A stretch of DNA of 64,000 bases from Nocardia sp. NRRL S-836 (GTDB lineage Bacteria; Actinomycetota; Actinomycetes; Mycobacteriales; Pseudonocardiaceae). Position 1 is the stretch's first letter, and every line of letters begins with the position of its first letter. The translations under genes and the position numbers were made by a program. The notes under the pieces were generated by a model. It did no database searches and was not told the DNA's origin. It saw only the letters and a program-made list of their open reading frames with translations. Positions 18,588 to 27,116 of this stretch are shown here, piece after piece. Location: positions 113,542 through 177,541 of the forward strand of contig NZ_LGDY01000177.1 of the NCBI RefSeq assembly GCF_001279525.1, read 5' to 3'.

Positions 18588-20002
18588 AGGATGGGCTCCG
18601 GCTCGTACGCCGGGTACTTCTCCACGACCGCGGCGACCTGCGCGACGACCGCGGCCACCTGCGCCGACGCCACGCCGGTGAACGACAGCCGGTCGGCCAG
18701 CAGCGCGTCGAGCGCGGCGCGGTCCAGCGGCAGCCGCGGGTCGGCGGCGAGGCGGTCCAGCAGGTCGTTCTGGGCCAGGCCCTCCTCGCGCATCGCCAGG
18801 GCGACCGCGACCGCGTTCTCCTTGATGGCCTCGTGCGCGGTCTCCCGGCCGACACCCGCGCGCACGGCCGCCATCAGCACCTTCGTCGTCCCGAGGAACG
18901 GCAGGTAGCGGTCCAGCTCCCGCGCGACGACCGCCGGGTAGGCGCCGAACTCGTCCAGCACCGTCAGGAACGTCTCCAGCAGGCCGTCGAACGCGAAGAA
19001 CGCGTCCGGCAACGCCACCCGGCGCACGACCGAGCAGGAGACGTCGCCCTCGTTCCACTGGTCGCCCGCGAGCTCGCCGACCATCGACAGGTAGCCGCGC
19101 AGGATCACCGCGAAGCCGTTCACGCGTTCGCACGACCGGGTGTTCATCTTGTGCGGCATCGCGCTGGACCCGACCTGGCCGGGCTTGAAGCCCTCGGTCA
19201 CGAGCTCGTGGCCCGCCATCAGCCGGATGGTCTTCGCCAGCGACGACGGTGCCGCGGCGAGCTGGACCAGCGTCGACACCACGTCGAAGTCCAGGGAGCG
19301 CGGGTACACCTGGCCGACCGAGGTCAGCACCCGCTCGAAGCCGAGGTGGCCCGCGATCGTGCGTTCCAGCTCGGCCAGCTTGTCGCCGGAGCCGAGCAGG
19401 TCGAGCATGTCCTGCGCGGTGCCGACCGGGCCCTTGATGCCGCGCAACGGGTAGCGCGCGATCAGCTCGTCCAGCCGCGAGAACGCCACCAGCAGCTCGT
19501 CGGCGGTCGTGGCGAAGCGCTTGCCCAGGGTCGTGGCCTGCGCGGCGACGTTGTGCGAGCGGCCGGCCATCACCAGGTCGGTGTGCTCGGCGGCCAGCGC
19601 GGCCAGCCGGCCCAGCACGGCCGCCGTCTTGCCGCGGACCAGTTCGAGCGAGCGCAGCACCTGCAGCTGCTCGACGTTCTCGGTGAGGTCGCGCGAGGTC
19701 ATGCCCTTGTGCACGTGCTCGTGGCCGGCGAGGGCGTTGAACTCCTCGATGCGCGCCTTCACGTCGTGCCGCGTCACCCGCTCGCGCGCGGCGATCGACT
19801 CCAGGTCGACCTGCTCCAGCACGCGCTCGTAGTCGGCCACGGCACCGTCCGGCACGTCGATGCCGGCCGCCGCCTGCGCGCGCAGCACCGCGAGCCACAG
19901 CTGGCGCTCCAGCACGATCTTGTGCTCGGCCGACCAGAGCGTCGCGAGCGACGTGGAGGCGTAGCGACCTGCGAGGACGTTGGCGATGCGCGGCTTGGTC
20001 AC
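18584..20002 (-). CDS. purB: Adenylosuccinate lyase PurB
   Basis: A 472-residue fumarase/aspartase-superfamily enzyme. It cleaves SAICAR to AICAR and adenylosuccinate to AMP, each with release of fumarate. The superfamily signature GSSAMPHKMNT is intact. TSRDLTEN and AGRSHNVAAQATTLGKR supply the catalytic His regions. The GTG start reads MTKPRIANVLAGRYAS, normal for the actinobacterial enzyme. It is followed directly by the MOSC gene. Confidence 0.96.
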   Translation of the reverse strand: MTKPRIANVLAGRYASTSLATLWSAEHKIVLERQLWLAVLRAQAAAGIDVPDGAVADYERVLEQVDLESIAARERVTRHDVKARIEEFNALAGHEHVHKGMTSRDLTENVEQLQVLRSLELVRGKTAAVLGRLAALAAEHTDLVMAGRSHNVAAQATTLGKRFATTADELLVAFSRLDELIARYPLRGIKGPVGTAQDMLDLLGSGDKLAELERTIAGHLGFERVLTSVGQVYPRSLDFDVVSTLVQLAAAPSSLAKTIRLMAGHELVTEGFKPGQVGSSAMPHKMNTRSCERVNGFAVILRGYLSMVGELAGDQWNEGDVSCSVVRRVALPDAFFAFDGLLETFLTVLDEFGAYPAVVARELDRYLPFLGTTKVLMAAVRAGVGRETAHEAIKENAVAVALAMREEGLAQNDLLDRLAADPRLPLDRAALDALLADRLSFTGVASAQVAAVVAQVAAVVEKYPAYEPEPIL

Positions 20003-20027
20003 GCCGCCAGGTTAGTGCACGCCGGGC

Positions 20028-20798
20028 TCACTCCCAGCGGATCGCGGGGTCGGTGACCAGCGTTGTGAGCACGTCCACAGACACCGGCAGCGCGGCCCGC
20101 AGACCGCTGCCGGTCGCCGGGTTCGTCGTGAACGCCGAGATCTGGACCATGTAGCCGCTCTCGAAGACACGCGTCGCCACCGCGCGCACGACCGTCGAGG
20201 CGCCGTCGTGGAACTGGGCCTGGACGACCTTCGACCCGTCGGCCTGCGCCACCTCCGAGCACATGATCGCGGTGGAGCACAGGTTCCGCTCGTTCTGCAG
20301 GCCCGTCGCTGCCCGCACCAGGAGCGAGGTCGGCCCGACGTCGTCGGTCAGGTACACGTAGCCGGACAGCGACCCGTCCTCGACCCTGGCCGGCTTGGCC
20401 GCCGTCGTCGAGGACGGTGGTGTGATCACCTGGAACGAGGAGCCCGGCATGACGTAGGCGCTGACGTCCCGGAGACCCTGCACCCGCGTCTGGAGCTTCG
20501 CGGCGAGGGCGTCGCCGATGCGCACCGTCCGGTTGGTCGGCGACTCGGCGGCCGCGGGTGAGCTGGAGTCGGTCCGCGACGCGGCGATCTGGTCGCCGTC
20601 ACCGGTCTTGGGCAGCAGGCCCGGCAGCGCGAACGCCGACACGACGATCAGGGCGGTGGCCACTCCCACGCTGGCCAGGGCCCGTCTGCGACTTTTTTTC
20701 TGTTCGGCCCGCTTCATCAGCGCGTCGGGGTCGAAGTCGAGCGGCGGCTCGTCCCAGACGGCCAACAGCATGCCCTCGCGGATCTCCTGTTCACTCAC
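20028..20798 (-). CDS. Membrane protein paired with a SigE-type sigma factor (putative anti-sigma)
   Basis: A 256-residue protein. A short acidic cytosolic N-terminus (VWDEPPLDFDPDALMKRAEQKKSRRR region) is followed by a single transmembrane segment (about 40-58) and an extracytoplasmic domain of about 190 residues. No zinc HxxxCxxC anti-sigma motif is seen. Its GTG overlaps the sigma gene stop by four bases, the usual layout of SigE-family sigma factors with a transmembrane partner. An anti-sigma or signal-sensing role is inferred from position. Confidence 0.7.
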   Translation of the reverse strand: MSEQEIREGMLLAVWDEPPLDFDPDALMKRAEQKKSRRRALASVGVATALIVVSAFALPGLLPKTGDGDQIAASRTDSSSPAAAESPTNRTVRIGDALAAKLQTRVQGLRDVSAYVMPGSSFQVITPPSSTTAAKPARVEDGSLSGYVYLTDDVGPTSLLVRAATGLQNERNLCSTAIMCSEVAQADGSKVVQAQFHDGASTVVRAVATRVFESGYMVQISAFTTNPATGSGLRAALPVSVDVLTTLVTDPAIRWE

Positions 20799-21328
20799 GA
20801 CGCGACCCTCCCCGAACTGTTGTCGAGTTTCTCCACGATGGTGCGCAGCGTCGCGAGACCGCGCGCCGTCTGGCTTTTGACTGTTCCCTCGGAGCACCCC
20901 ATGGCAACCGCCACCTCGGCAACCGAGAGGTCTTCGAAATAACGCAGCACGAGCACAGCCCGTTGCCTCGGCGGGACCTGCAGCAACGCGGTGTGCACCA
21001 GCTCACGCGCCCACAGCTTCGCGCTGGTGTTGTCCGGGTCCACGCGCTCGTCGGCGGCGTCGGGCAGCTCCCCGTCGCGCTGCTCGGCTCTGCGCCACGG
21101 CCTGCGCTTCTCGTCCAGCCAGGTGCGCAGCAGCACCTTGCGGGCGTAGGCGATCAGGTTGTCCAGCCCTTTGATGCGCTTCCAGGCGAGGTACATCTTC
21201 ATCAGGCTGGACTGCATGAGGTCTTCCGCGGTGTGCCAGTCACCGCAGAACAGGTACGCAGTGCGTCGCAAGCTCGCGGCATTGGCTGCTGCGAACTCGC
21301 GAAAGCCCTGTTCATCGGCCTTGCGCAT
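20795..21328 (-). CDS. SigE-family ECF RNA polymerase sigma factor
   Basis: A 177-residue sigma factor with region 2 (about 20-85, LRRTAYLFCGDWHTAEDLMQSSLMKMY) and region 4 (about 112-165, VPPRQRAVLVLRYFEDLSVAEVAVAMGCSEGTVKS). The CGDWH..ED block is typical of the actinobacterial SigE-type (SigE70) family. GAGGGG precedes the ATG by five bases. Upstream, a GGTTGCA-type -35 and an AACG-type -10 (complementary strand reading) resemble those of the second sigma gene, suggesting autoregulation. Confidence 0.9.
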   Translation of the reverse strand: MRKADEQGFREFAAANAASLRRTAYLFCGDWHTAEDLMQSSLMKMYLAWKRIKGLDNLIAYARKVLLRTWLDEKRRPWRRAEQRDGELPDAADERVDPDNTSAKLWARELVHTALLQVPPRQRAVLVLRYFEDLSVAEVAVAMGCSEGTVKSQTARGLATLRTIVEKLDNSSGRVAS

Positions 21329-21358
21329 GCGGTCCCCTCTCGCGTCCTCACCCTGGGG

Positions 21359-21406
21359 AACGCGCCGGGGGAAGGCGAGGTTGCATCACCCGTGAGGTTG
21401 CATCAC
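21359..21406 (-). promoter_or_regulatory. Candidate ECF promoter with a duplicated -35 element
   Basis: Read on the minus strand, TGCAACC (21385-21379) is followed after 16 bases by CGTT (21362-21359), 31 bases before the sigma start. The AAC / CGT pair at this spacing is typical of ECF promoters. The 13-bp element GAGGTTGCATCAC occurs twice (21377-21389 and 21394-21406) with a 17-bp period; the second copy runs into the TetR stop codon. Confidence 0.5.
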
Positions 21407-21987
21407 TCGTGCCGCGAAAGGGCCTTTCGGAGCATCCTGGCCGCGACACCGCGCGGGTCCGACTTCAGCTCGATGAACGCGTTCACCATCGTGCCGTCGA
21501 CGAGTGCGATCAGCTCCTCGACGCGGTCGGCGGCGAGGTCGCGGCCGGAGCGGGCGAAGATGTCGGAGACCAGGTCCTGCAGCTCGGCGCCCATCGAGCG
21601 CATCAACGGCCGCAGGTACGGGCGGCGGCCGGTCGCGACGAGGCGTTCGTAGCGCAGCAGCATCGTCTCGGTGTCGGTCACGTCCGGGCCGACCAGCAGG
21701 TCGAGGACCAGCTCGATCAACGCGTCGTCGTCGGCAGCGCCGTCCGGCAGCGCGTCCAGCTTCGCCCGGCCGCTCGCGAGCTCGGCACGGCCGTGCAGCT
21801 CGACCGCCGCGGTGACGAGCTCGTCGAGCGAGTCGAAGTAGTACGTGGTGGACGCGAGCGGCAGACCTGACCGTTCGGCGACCGCACGGTGCCGGACCGC
21901 GTCGAACCCGCCCTCCACGAGCAGTTCGGCCGCGGCCTCCACGAGCGCCTGCCTGCGGCGCTCCCCCTTGGGAGTTGCTGCCGTCAT
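21403..21987 (-). CDS. TetR-family transcriptional regulator
   Basis: A 194-residue TetR protein. The helix-turn-helix is at about 10-55 (RRQALVEAAAELLVEGGFDAVRHRAVAER, ASTTYYFDSLDEL) with an all-helical ligand domain after it. It lies between the two sigma/anti-sigma modules on the same strand: 38 bp separate the anti-sigma stop from its ATG. Its own stop codon falls inside the candidate promoter of the downstream sigma gene. ATG 21987 was taken because the frame upstream encodes unrelated sequence antisense to no domain. Target genes unknown. Confidence 0.88.
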   Translation of the reverse strand: MTAATPKGERRRQALVEAAAELLVEGGFDAVRHRAVAERSGLPLASTTYYFDSLDELVTAAVELHGRAELASGRAKLDALPDGAADDDALIELVLDLLVGPDVTDTETMLLRYERLVATGRRPYLRPLMRSMGAELQDLVSDIFARSGRDLAADRVEELIALVDGTMVNAFIELKSDPRGVAARMLRKALSRHE

Positions 21988-22025
21988 AGTCGGGCCAGAG
22001 TACTGGGCGCGCGGCCCCGGTCCGG

Positions 22026-22712
22026 TCAGAACCGGGGGGCGATCGCGTCGGCGACCCGCCTGGCCTGGCCCTTCAGCTCGCCGTCGCCCTGCGTGAAGAC
22101 GTAGAGGTCCTCGCCCCTGGCGGTCCTGACCTTCGCGGTGTCCGCGCCGCCGGGTGGCAGGAACTCGTCCGCGGTGACGACGGCCGTGATCGTCAGGCCG
22201 TCGATCTTGAACGCGGCCGAGCGCGACGGCGGCGAGCACGAGACGGCCGGTGCCGCCGCGAGGTCCGGTGGAACCGAAAGCTCTCCGGCGAGGGCGACGG
22301 CGAGCTCCCGGTCCACCACCGCGCAGCCCTGCACTGCGCGACCGCCGACACTGGGGTCGGCGCTTCCCGGCGGTGACGTGTCCCCCTGCGTGGACAGGTC
22401 GCCAGGGAAGTTCTTCGTCTGCACGTTCGGCGGGTCGACCGGAGCGGACAGCGGCGATTGTGCCGAGTTGTCCTCCGGCTGGCCAGCACCCGCGACGGAC
22501 TCGGTGCCTTTGTCCTGGTTCACCCAGTTGGTACCCGCGACCACGCCGCCGAACCCGAGCACCACGACGAGCGCGGTGCCGCCGGCGATCGCGTTGCGCC
22601 TGCGCTGGGTGGCCCTGCGGGACGCGGTGCGGACGTCCGCCACGTCGAAGGCCGCGGGTGGTGCGTCGTTCGCGGCGTCGCGGAACAGGTCCGCGAGCTT
22701 GTTCTCGTCCAT
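22026..22712 (-). CDS. Membrane protein paired with the second SigE-type sigma factor (putative anti-sigma)
   Basis: A 228-residue protein with a short cytosolic part (MDENKLADLFRDAANDAPP...), an Arg-rich TASRRATQRRRN stretch, one transmembrane segment (about 41-60) and an extracytoplasmic domain rich in Ser/Pro followed by a globular region. It has the topology of the partner at 20028 but little sequence similarity. GGAGGAGG lies seven bases before the ATG. It follows its sigma gene by 26 bp. The anti-sigma role is inferred from context. Confidence 0.7.
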   Translation of the reverse strand: MDENKLADLFRDAANDAPPAAFDVADVRTASRRATQRRRNAIAGGTALVVVLGFGGVVAGTNWVNQDKGTESVAGAGQPEDNSAQSPLSAPVDPPNVQTKNFPGDLSTQGDTSPPGSADPSVGGRAVQGCAVVDRELAVALAGELSVPPDLAAAPAVSCSPPSRSAAFKIDGLTITAVVTADEFLPPGGADTAKVRTARGEDLYVFTQGDGELKGQARRVADAIAPRF

Positions 22713-22738
22713 CTACAGCCTCCTCCCGCCGGTCACCG

Positions 22739-23257
22739 TCACGACGCCGGTCGCAGGTCGTCGATCGCGTCCCCGAGGGCTTCCCGCAGCGCGGTCAGCC
22801 CGCGAGCGGTCTGACTCTTCACAGTTCCTTCCGAGCACTTCAGCACCTCGGCCGTGGCCGTCACGTCGAGCCCTTCGAGGAACCGCAGCACGAGCACCGC
22901 CCGTTGCCTCGGAGGAACCCTGCGCAGGCCCTTCATCAACGCCTCACGCGTCGCGACCGTGTCACCGATCTCGTGGTCCTGGGCCGGCGTCTCCGGCAGC
23001 ACGTCGGTGAACTTCTCGCGCCGCCACGGCCGGCGTGACTCGTCGATCACCGCGCGCACCACGGTGCGCCGGACGTAGGCGTCGAGGGCCTGCTTGTCCC
23101 GGATCTTCCGCCACCTCCTGTGCACCGCCACGAAGGCCGTCTGCGCGAAGTCGTCAGCGCGGTGCCAGTCGCCGCACAGCAGGTATGCCGTTCGGCGCAC
23201 GGCCTCACGGCGAGCCACGAAGTACTCCGCGAACTCCTGCTCGTCGCGCTGATCCAC
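22739..23257 (-). CDS. SigE-family ECF RNA polymerase sigma factor, second copy
   Basis: A 172-residue paralogue of the sigma factor at 20795, with region 2 containing RRTAYLLCGDWHRADDFAQTAF and region 4 containing VPPRQRAVLVLRFLEGLDVTATAEVLKCSEGTVKS. GTG 23257 is preferred because GGAGAG lies eight bases upstream and the protein then starts MDQRDEQEFAEYF, which aligns with the first copy. A GGTTGCA -35-like element is found upstream in this gene too. Confidence 0.9.
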   Translation of the reverse strand: MDQRDEQEFAEYFVARREAVRRTAYLLCGDWHRADDFAQTAFVAVHRRWRKIRDKQALDAYVRRTVVRAVIDESRRPWRREKFTDVLPETPAQDHEIGDTVATREALMKGLRRVPPRQRAVLVLRFLEGLDVTATAEVLKCSEGTVKSQTARGLTALREALGDAIDDLRPAS

Positions 23258-23297
23258 GCGGACTGCTCTCCGCTCGTTCCTCGAGTTGCACCTACCG

Positions 23298-23325
23298 GAC
23301 GGAATCCGAGGGCCCCACGGTTGCA
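23298..23325 (-). promoter_or_regulatory. Candidate ECF promoter of the second sigma gene
   Basis: On the minus strand, TGCAACC (23325-23319) is followed after 17 bases by CGTC (23301-23298), about 40 bases before the GTG start. This matches the arrangement found before the first sigma gene. Upstream of it, ACATCACCC/GGGTGATGT forms a 9-bp inverted repeat near 23345-23375. Confidence 0.45.
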
Positions 23326-23377
23326 CGAACCGCGAGCGAGAGCTACATCACCCCCTCGGTCGTGAGGGTGATGTGAT

Positions 23378-24382
23378 GTGATCGGGGTCGTGACCCCCAT
23401 TGACCTGCGTTCGGACACCGTGACCCGGCCTGACGAACAGATGCGTCGTGCCATGGCCGCCGCCGAGGTCGGCGACGACGTGCTCGACCACGACCCGACG
23501 ATGGCCGCGCTGGAGGAACGGGTCGCGGCGCTGCTCGGCGTCGAGGCCGCGCTGTGGGTGCCGTCGGGCTCGATGGGCAACCTGATCGCGTTGTTCCTGC
23601 ACCTGCGCCGCGGCGACCGGTTCCTGGCACCGCTCGGCGCGCACGTGCTGGACGCGGAGCTCGGCACCGCGGCGTGGCTGGCCGGCGGCATGCCGCACGC
23701 GCTGCACTCGCTGACGCCCGAGGCCGTGGTCGCCGCGGGTGGCGGCGAGTCGCCCTACTACGGGCTGCGGTCCTCGTTGCTGTGCCTGGAGAACACCCAC
23801 AACGCCTCCGGCGGGACGCTGACCTCCGCTGCCGGGCACGAGGCGCTGGTCGCGGCGGCCCGGTCGGTCGGGCTGGCCGTGCACCTCGACGGCGCCCGGT
23901 TGTGGAACGCGTCGGTGGCGCTCGGGGTGCCGCTGACGGCGTTGACGGCGGGCGTGGACACGGTGCAGGTGTGCCTGTCGAAGGGCCTGGGCGCGCCGGT
24001 CGGGTCGGTCGTGGCGGGCTCCGCCGCGTTCGTGGTCGAGGCGCGGCGGGTGCGGAAGATGCTCGGTGGCGGGGTCAGGCAGGGCGGTGTGCTGGCCGCG
24101 GCCGGGCTGGTGGCGCTGGACCGCATCGACCGCCTGGCCGAGGACCACGCGAACGCTGCGGCGCTGGCCGCCGGGCTGCGGGCGCTGGGCTGGGACGTTC
24201 CCGCGCCGGAGACCAACATCGTCCTGGCGTCGGTGCCGGAGCTGGACAAGACGCTGCTCGTGCTGCGGGAGGCCGGGGTGCTCGCGAGCCCGATGGCCGG
24301 CAAGGTCCGGTTCGTGACGCACGGGGACGTGACCGCCGCGGACATCACCGAGGTGCTCCACCGGGTGCGGGAGGCCGCCTGA
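23378..24382 (+). CDS. Low-specificity L-threonine aldolase family protein
   Basis: A 334-residue PLP enzyme of the beta-eliminating lyase/threonine aldolase fold. N-terminal IDLRSDTVTRP, EVGDDVLDHDP and the ENTHN block are diagnostic, and the PLP lysine lies in CLSKGLGAPVGS. It splits L-threonine or allo-threonine into glycine and acetaldehyde. GTG 23378 and GTG 23390 are both possible starts; GAGGG before the first favours it. The stop overlaps the HAD gene start (TGATG). Confidence 0.9.
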   Translation: MIGVVTPIDLRSDTVTRPDEQMRRAMAAAEVGDDVLDHDPTMAALEERVAALLGVEAALWVPSGSMGNLIALFLHLRRGDRFLAPLGAHVLDAELGTAAWLAGGMPHALHSLTPEAVVAAGGGESPYYGLRSSLLCLENTHNASGGTLTSAAGHEALVAAARSVGLAVHLDGARLWNASVALGVPLTALTAGVDTVQVCLSKGLGAPVGSVVAGSAAFVVEARRVRKMLGGGVRQGGVLAAAGLVALDRIDRLAEDHANAAALAAGLRALGWDVPAPETNIVLASVPELDKTLLVLREAGVLASPMAGKVRFVTHGDVTAADITEVLHRVREAA

Positions 24383-24978
24383 TGCGCTGGATCGTGTTCG
24401 ACTTCGGCGAGGTCATCAGCCAGCGCAACCCCGCGGTCCCCGGCATGGCCGCGCGGCTCGGGGTGCCGGTCGCGGACTTCGAGGCCGCGTACTGGGACCG
24501 TGACGCCTACGACCGCGGCGGGTCCGACGCGGCCTACTGGGAGCTGATCGGGTCACGGCTCGGCGTGCCGGTCGACGCCGCGCTGGTGCGGGAGCTGACG
24601 GCCCTCGACAACGCGGGCTGGCTGACCGACCCGGTGCCGCAGACCGTGGCGCTGATCGAGGACCTGGCCGCGCTGGGCGTGCCGCTGGCGTTGCTGTCGA
24701 ACGCGCCCGTGACGTTCGCACGGCTGGCCGAGAAGGAGCCGTGGGCGGTCCACTTCCGGCACCTCGTCTTCTCCGGCGACCTCGGCTACGCCAAGCCGGA
24801 CGCCCAGATCTGGCAGGACCTGAAGGACGTCGTGGGCAGCTCGGACCTGGTGTTCTACGACGACCGCCAGACGAACGTCGACGGCGCGCTGGCCGCGGGC
24901 ATCGACGCGCGGCTGTGGACGTCAGCCGCTGCCGCGCGCCTCGAGCTCCGCGCGGAGCTCGGCGATCTCAGCGCGTAG
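24382..24978 (+). CDS. HAD-superfamily hydrolase (YihX-like)
   Basis: A 198-residue HAD subfamily IA protein. The first motif is WIVFDFGEVI with nucleophile Asp7, the second LALLSNAP, and the third is in GYAKPDAQIW, followed by FYDDRQTNVDGALAAGI. Members dephosphorylate small sugar phosphates or similar metabolites. The second motif-I aspartate is replaced by glycine, as in the YihX group. The ATG shares one base with the aldolase stop, so the two are translationally coupled. The 3' end overlaps the convergent potassium channel by 57 bp. Confidence 0.85.
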   Translation: MRWIVFDFGEVISQRNPAVPGMAARLGVPVADFEAAYWDRDAYDRGGSDAAYWELIGSRLGVPVDAALVRELTALDNAGWLTDPVPQTVALIEDLAALGVPLALLSNAPVTFARLAEKEPWAVHFRHLVFSGDLGYAKPDAQIWQDLKDVVGSSDLVFYDDRQTNVDGALAAGIDARLWTSAAAARLELRAELGDLSA

Positions 24979-25647
24979 CCCCCGCAGCTCCCGCACGGTC
25001 TCCAGCTCGGCTTCCTCGACGCCCCGCAGCTTCTCGACGAGCCAGCTGGCGATCGTGCCGGTGATGACACCGAGCAACGCGATGCCACCGACCATCAGCA
25101 ACCCGGCGACGAGCCGCCCTTCGACCGTGACGGGGTAGCGGTCCCCGTACCCGACCGTCGACATGGTGGTGAGCGTCCACCACAACGCGTCCCCGAACGT
25201 CGTGATGCTCGCGTTGTCCGCGTGCCTTTCCGCGTCGAGCACGGCAAGGCTCGCGCAGAACGCGACGAGCGCCGTGACGCCCGCGACGTAAATGCTGACC
25301 CGCTGCCGGATCCTGTGCTGGAACTTCTTGTTCAGCAGCGTGAGAACGGTGATGAGCCGCAACACCCGCAACTGCCTGACCATCGGCAGCACCACGGCCG
25401 CGAGGTCGAACAGGTGCGATTTGAGGAATTGCGCCTTGTCCACCGCGAGCTTGAACCTGATCACGTAATCGGCCGCGAACACCGCCCAGATCAGCCACAA
25501 GACGACCTCGAGCGGCACGTGCAGGAACACGTGGTCGTCCAGCACCTGAACCGCGTAGACCACGAGGAACAGCACGGCGAGCACCGTCAACGGCCACTCG
25601 ACCCTGCTCTCCCACCGCTGCAGGCGGGCCTCGCTGGACTGCAACAC
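24922..25647 (-). CDS. Voltage-gated-type potassium channel
   Basis: A 241-residue membrane protein with a six-helix channel layout. An S4-like segment with spaced arginines is VRQLRVLRLITVL (90-102). A pore helix with the selectivity filter TVGYGD follows (164-169), then S6 (about 180-203) and a C-terminal coiled coil (about 208-238, Glu/Arg/Leu-rich) that probably tetramerises. It conducts K+ across the plasma membrane. Four regularly spaced arginines are fewer than in full voltage sensors, so gating is uncertain. GTG 25647 lacks a strong ribosome site. Confidence 0.9.
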   Translation of the reverse strand: MLQSSEARLQRWESRVEWPLTVLAVLFLVVYAVQVLDDHVFLHVPLEVVLWLIWAVFAADYVIRFKLAVDKAQFLKSHLFDLAAVVLPMVRQLRVLRLITVLTLLNKKFQHRIRQRVSIYVAGVTALVAFCASLAVLDAERHADNASITTFGDALWWTLTTMSTVGYGDRYPVTVEGRLVAGLLMVGGIALLGVITGTIASWLVEKLRGVEEAELETVRELRGLRAEIAELRAELEARGSG

Positions 25648-25696
25648 CGCTACATGGTGAATGCTCCCGCGCTTTTGTTCCAGGGTTTAGCTGTGC

Positions 25697-25846
25697 TCAG
25701 CGCCGCGATTTGACGGCGCCGTACGCCACCGTACCTGCGAGGAGTAGTCCCCCGATCACGGCGAGCCAGAAAAGGCCCTTCACGACGGCGCCGACGACCG
25801 CGAGGACGATCCAGATCGCGACGAGCCAGCCGATGATCGCCCACAT
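25697..25846 (-). CDS. Small hydrophobic membrane protein
   Basis: A 49-residue protein, MWAIIGWLVAIWIVLAVVG continuing into a second hydrophobic stretch and a basic C-terminus (VKSRR). This two-helix hairpin pattern recurs in small actinomycete membrane proteins. GGAGG lies seven bases before the ATG, which strongly supports the gene. It sits between the aminotransferase and the channel, 49 bp from the channel start. Function unknown. Confidence 0.75.
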   Translation of the reverse strand: MWAIIGWLVAIWIVLAVVGAVVKGLFWLAVIGGLLLAGTVAYGAVKSRR

Positions 25847-25876
25847 GTCGTTCCTCCCCTTGTTCCACGTCCCGGT

Positions 25877-25921
25877 GTGATCACATCTCGGAAGTGATCA
25901 TTTTCTAGCCGTGATCACATC
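25877..25921. repeat. Three TGATCA palindromes within an 11-bp direct repeat
   Basis: GTGATCACATC occurs at 25877-25887 and 25911-25921. A further TGATCA lies between them (25894-25899), giving three sites at 16- and 18-bp spacing. The last copy overlaps the aminotransferase stop. They lie directly upstream of the small membrane protein, so an operator is plausible. Confidence 0.4.
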
Positions 25922-27060
25922 CAGGCCTTCAGACGCCTCAACGCTTCCTCGATGTCGTTCGTTGAGCCCGCGAACGACATCCGCACGAAGTGGTGCCCGT
26001 CGACCGGGTCGAAGTCGATGCCCGGCACGATCGCGAGCCCCGTGTCGTCCAGCAGCTTCCGGCAGAACCCCATGGAGTCGTCGGTGAGGTGCCGCACATC
26101 GGCGTACACGTAGAACGCCCCGTCCGCCGGCGCCAGTTCCCCGATGCCGAGGTTCGTGAGCCCTTCGACCAGCAGGTCCCGGTTGACCCGGTACCGCTTG
26201 AGGTGCTCGGCCGTCTCCGCGTAAGAATCCGGGTGAAACGCCTCAACTGCCGCAAACTGGGACAAAGCGGGCGGACAGAGGGTGAAGTTGCCGGTCAGGC
26301 AGTCCACCGCCCTGCGCAACCGCTCCGGCAGCAACATCCACCCCAGCCGCCACCCGGTCATCGCGAAGGCCTTGGAGAACGAGTTCACGACGATCGCATC
26401 CCGCGACGTCTCCCACGCACACGGCAACGGCTCCCCGTAGCTGATCCCGTGGTAGATCTCGTCACTGATCAACTGCACGCCGTTGCCCGCACACCACCGC
26501 GCGATCGGCTCGATGTCGGCAACCGTCCCGGTGGGATTCGCCGGGCTGGCCACGATGACCCCTTTGAGCGCACCGTTTGCGTGCGCCGCGGCCAGCATCT
26601 CCACCGTCGGCTGGAACCGCGTCCCCGGCCCACACGCCAACTCGACAACCTCACACCCCAACGCCTTCAGGATGTTCCGGTAAGCCGGATACCCCGGCCG
26701 CGCCAACGCCACCCGATCCCCGGCGTCGAACGCCGCCAGGAACGCCAACGTGAACGCCCCCGACGACCCGGTCGTCACCACCACGTCGTCCGGCCCCACA
26801 GCCAGGTCGTACTGCCGCCGGTAGTGCCCGGCGATCGCGGTCCGCAGCTCCAAAATCCCCAACTGCTCGGTGTATCCCAACGCGTGCTCACCCAACGCGC
26901 GCACGGCGGCCTCCCGCACCGGCCGGGGCGCGGGGCTCGACGGCTGCCCTGCGGCCAACGACACCACGTCGCCGTGGGTGCGCTGCCGTTGCGCGGCGGC
27001 GGAGAGCACGTCCATGACGTGGAACGGGGGGACGTCAGCGCGAGCAGCCACGGTCAGCAT
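25915..27060 (-). CDS. PLP-dependent aminotransferase, class I/II
   Basis: A 381-residue fold-type I aminotransferase of the aspartate/alanine type. Visible are SLAAGQPSSPAP near the N-terminus, VVTTGSSGAF and the SPANPTGTV block. LISDEIYHGISYG carries the Asp/Tyr ligands of PLP, and SFSKAFAMTGWRLGW carries the Schiff-base lysine. Substrate pair unknown. The ATG at 27060 lies only 57 bp from a 14-copy minisatellite, so its promoter must be in or beyond that repeat. Confidence 0.9.
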   Translation of the reverse strand: MLTVAARADVPPFHVMDVLSAAAQRQRTHGDVVSLAAGQPSSPAPRPVREAAVRALGEHALGYTEQLGILELRTAIAGHYRRQYDLAVGPDDVVVTTGSSGAFTLAFLAAFDAGDRVALARPGYPAYRNILKALGCEVVELACGPGTRFQPTVEMLAAAHANGALKGVIVASPANPTGTVADIEPIARWCAGNGVQLISDEIYHGISYGEPLPCAWETSRDAIVVNSFSKAFAMTGWRLGWMLLPERLRRAVDCLTGNFTLCPPALSQFAAVEAFHPDSYAETAEHLKRYRVNRDLLVEGLTNLGIGELAPADGAFYVYADVRHLTDDSMGFCRKLLDDTGLAIVPGIDFDPVDGHHFVRMSFAGSTNDIEEALRRLKAWM

Positions 27061-27116
27061 GGCGCCAGGCTAACTCCCCGCGGGTGGGCGAGGTCTGAGA
27101 TGTCGCGCGCAGCACG

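Noticed and set aside
17790..19898. A 702-codon minus-strand frame that would fuse sequence opposite purB with the MOSC protein
   Set aside because: Only the last 265 codons are MOSC. The upstream part is a wrong-frame reading of purB; the GTGA overlap gives the natural start.
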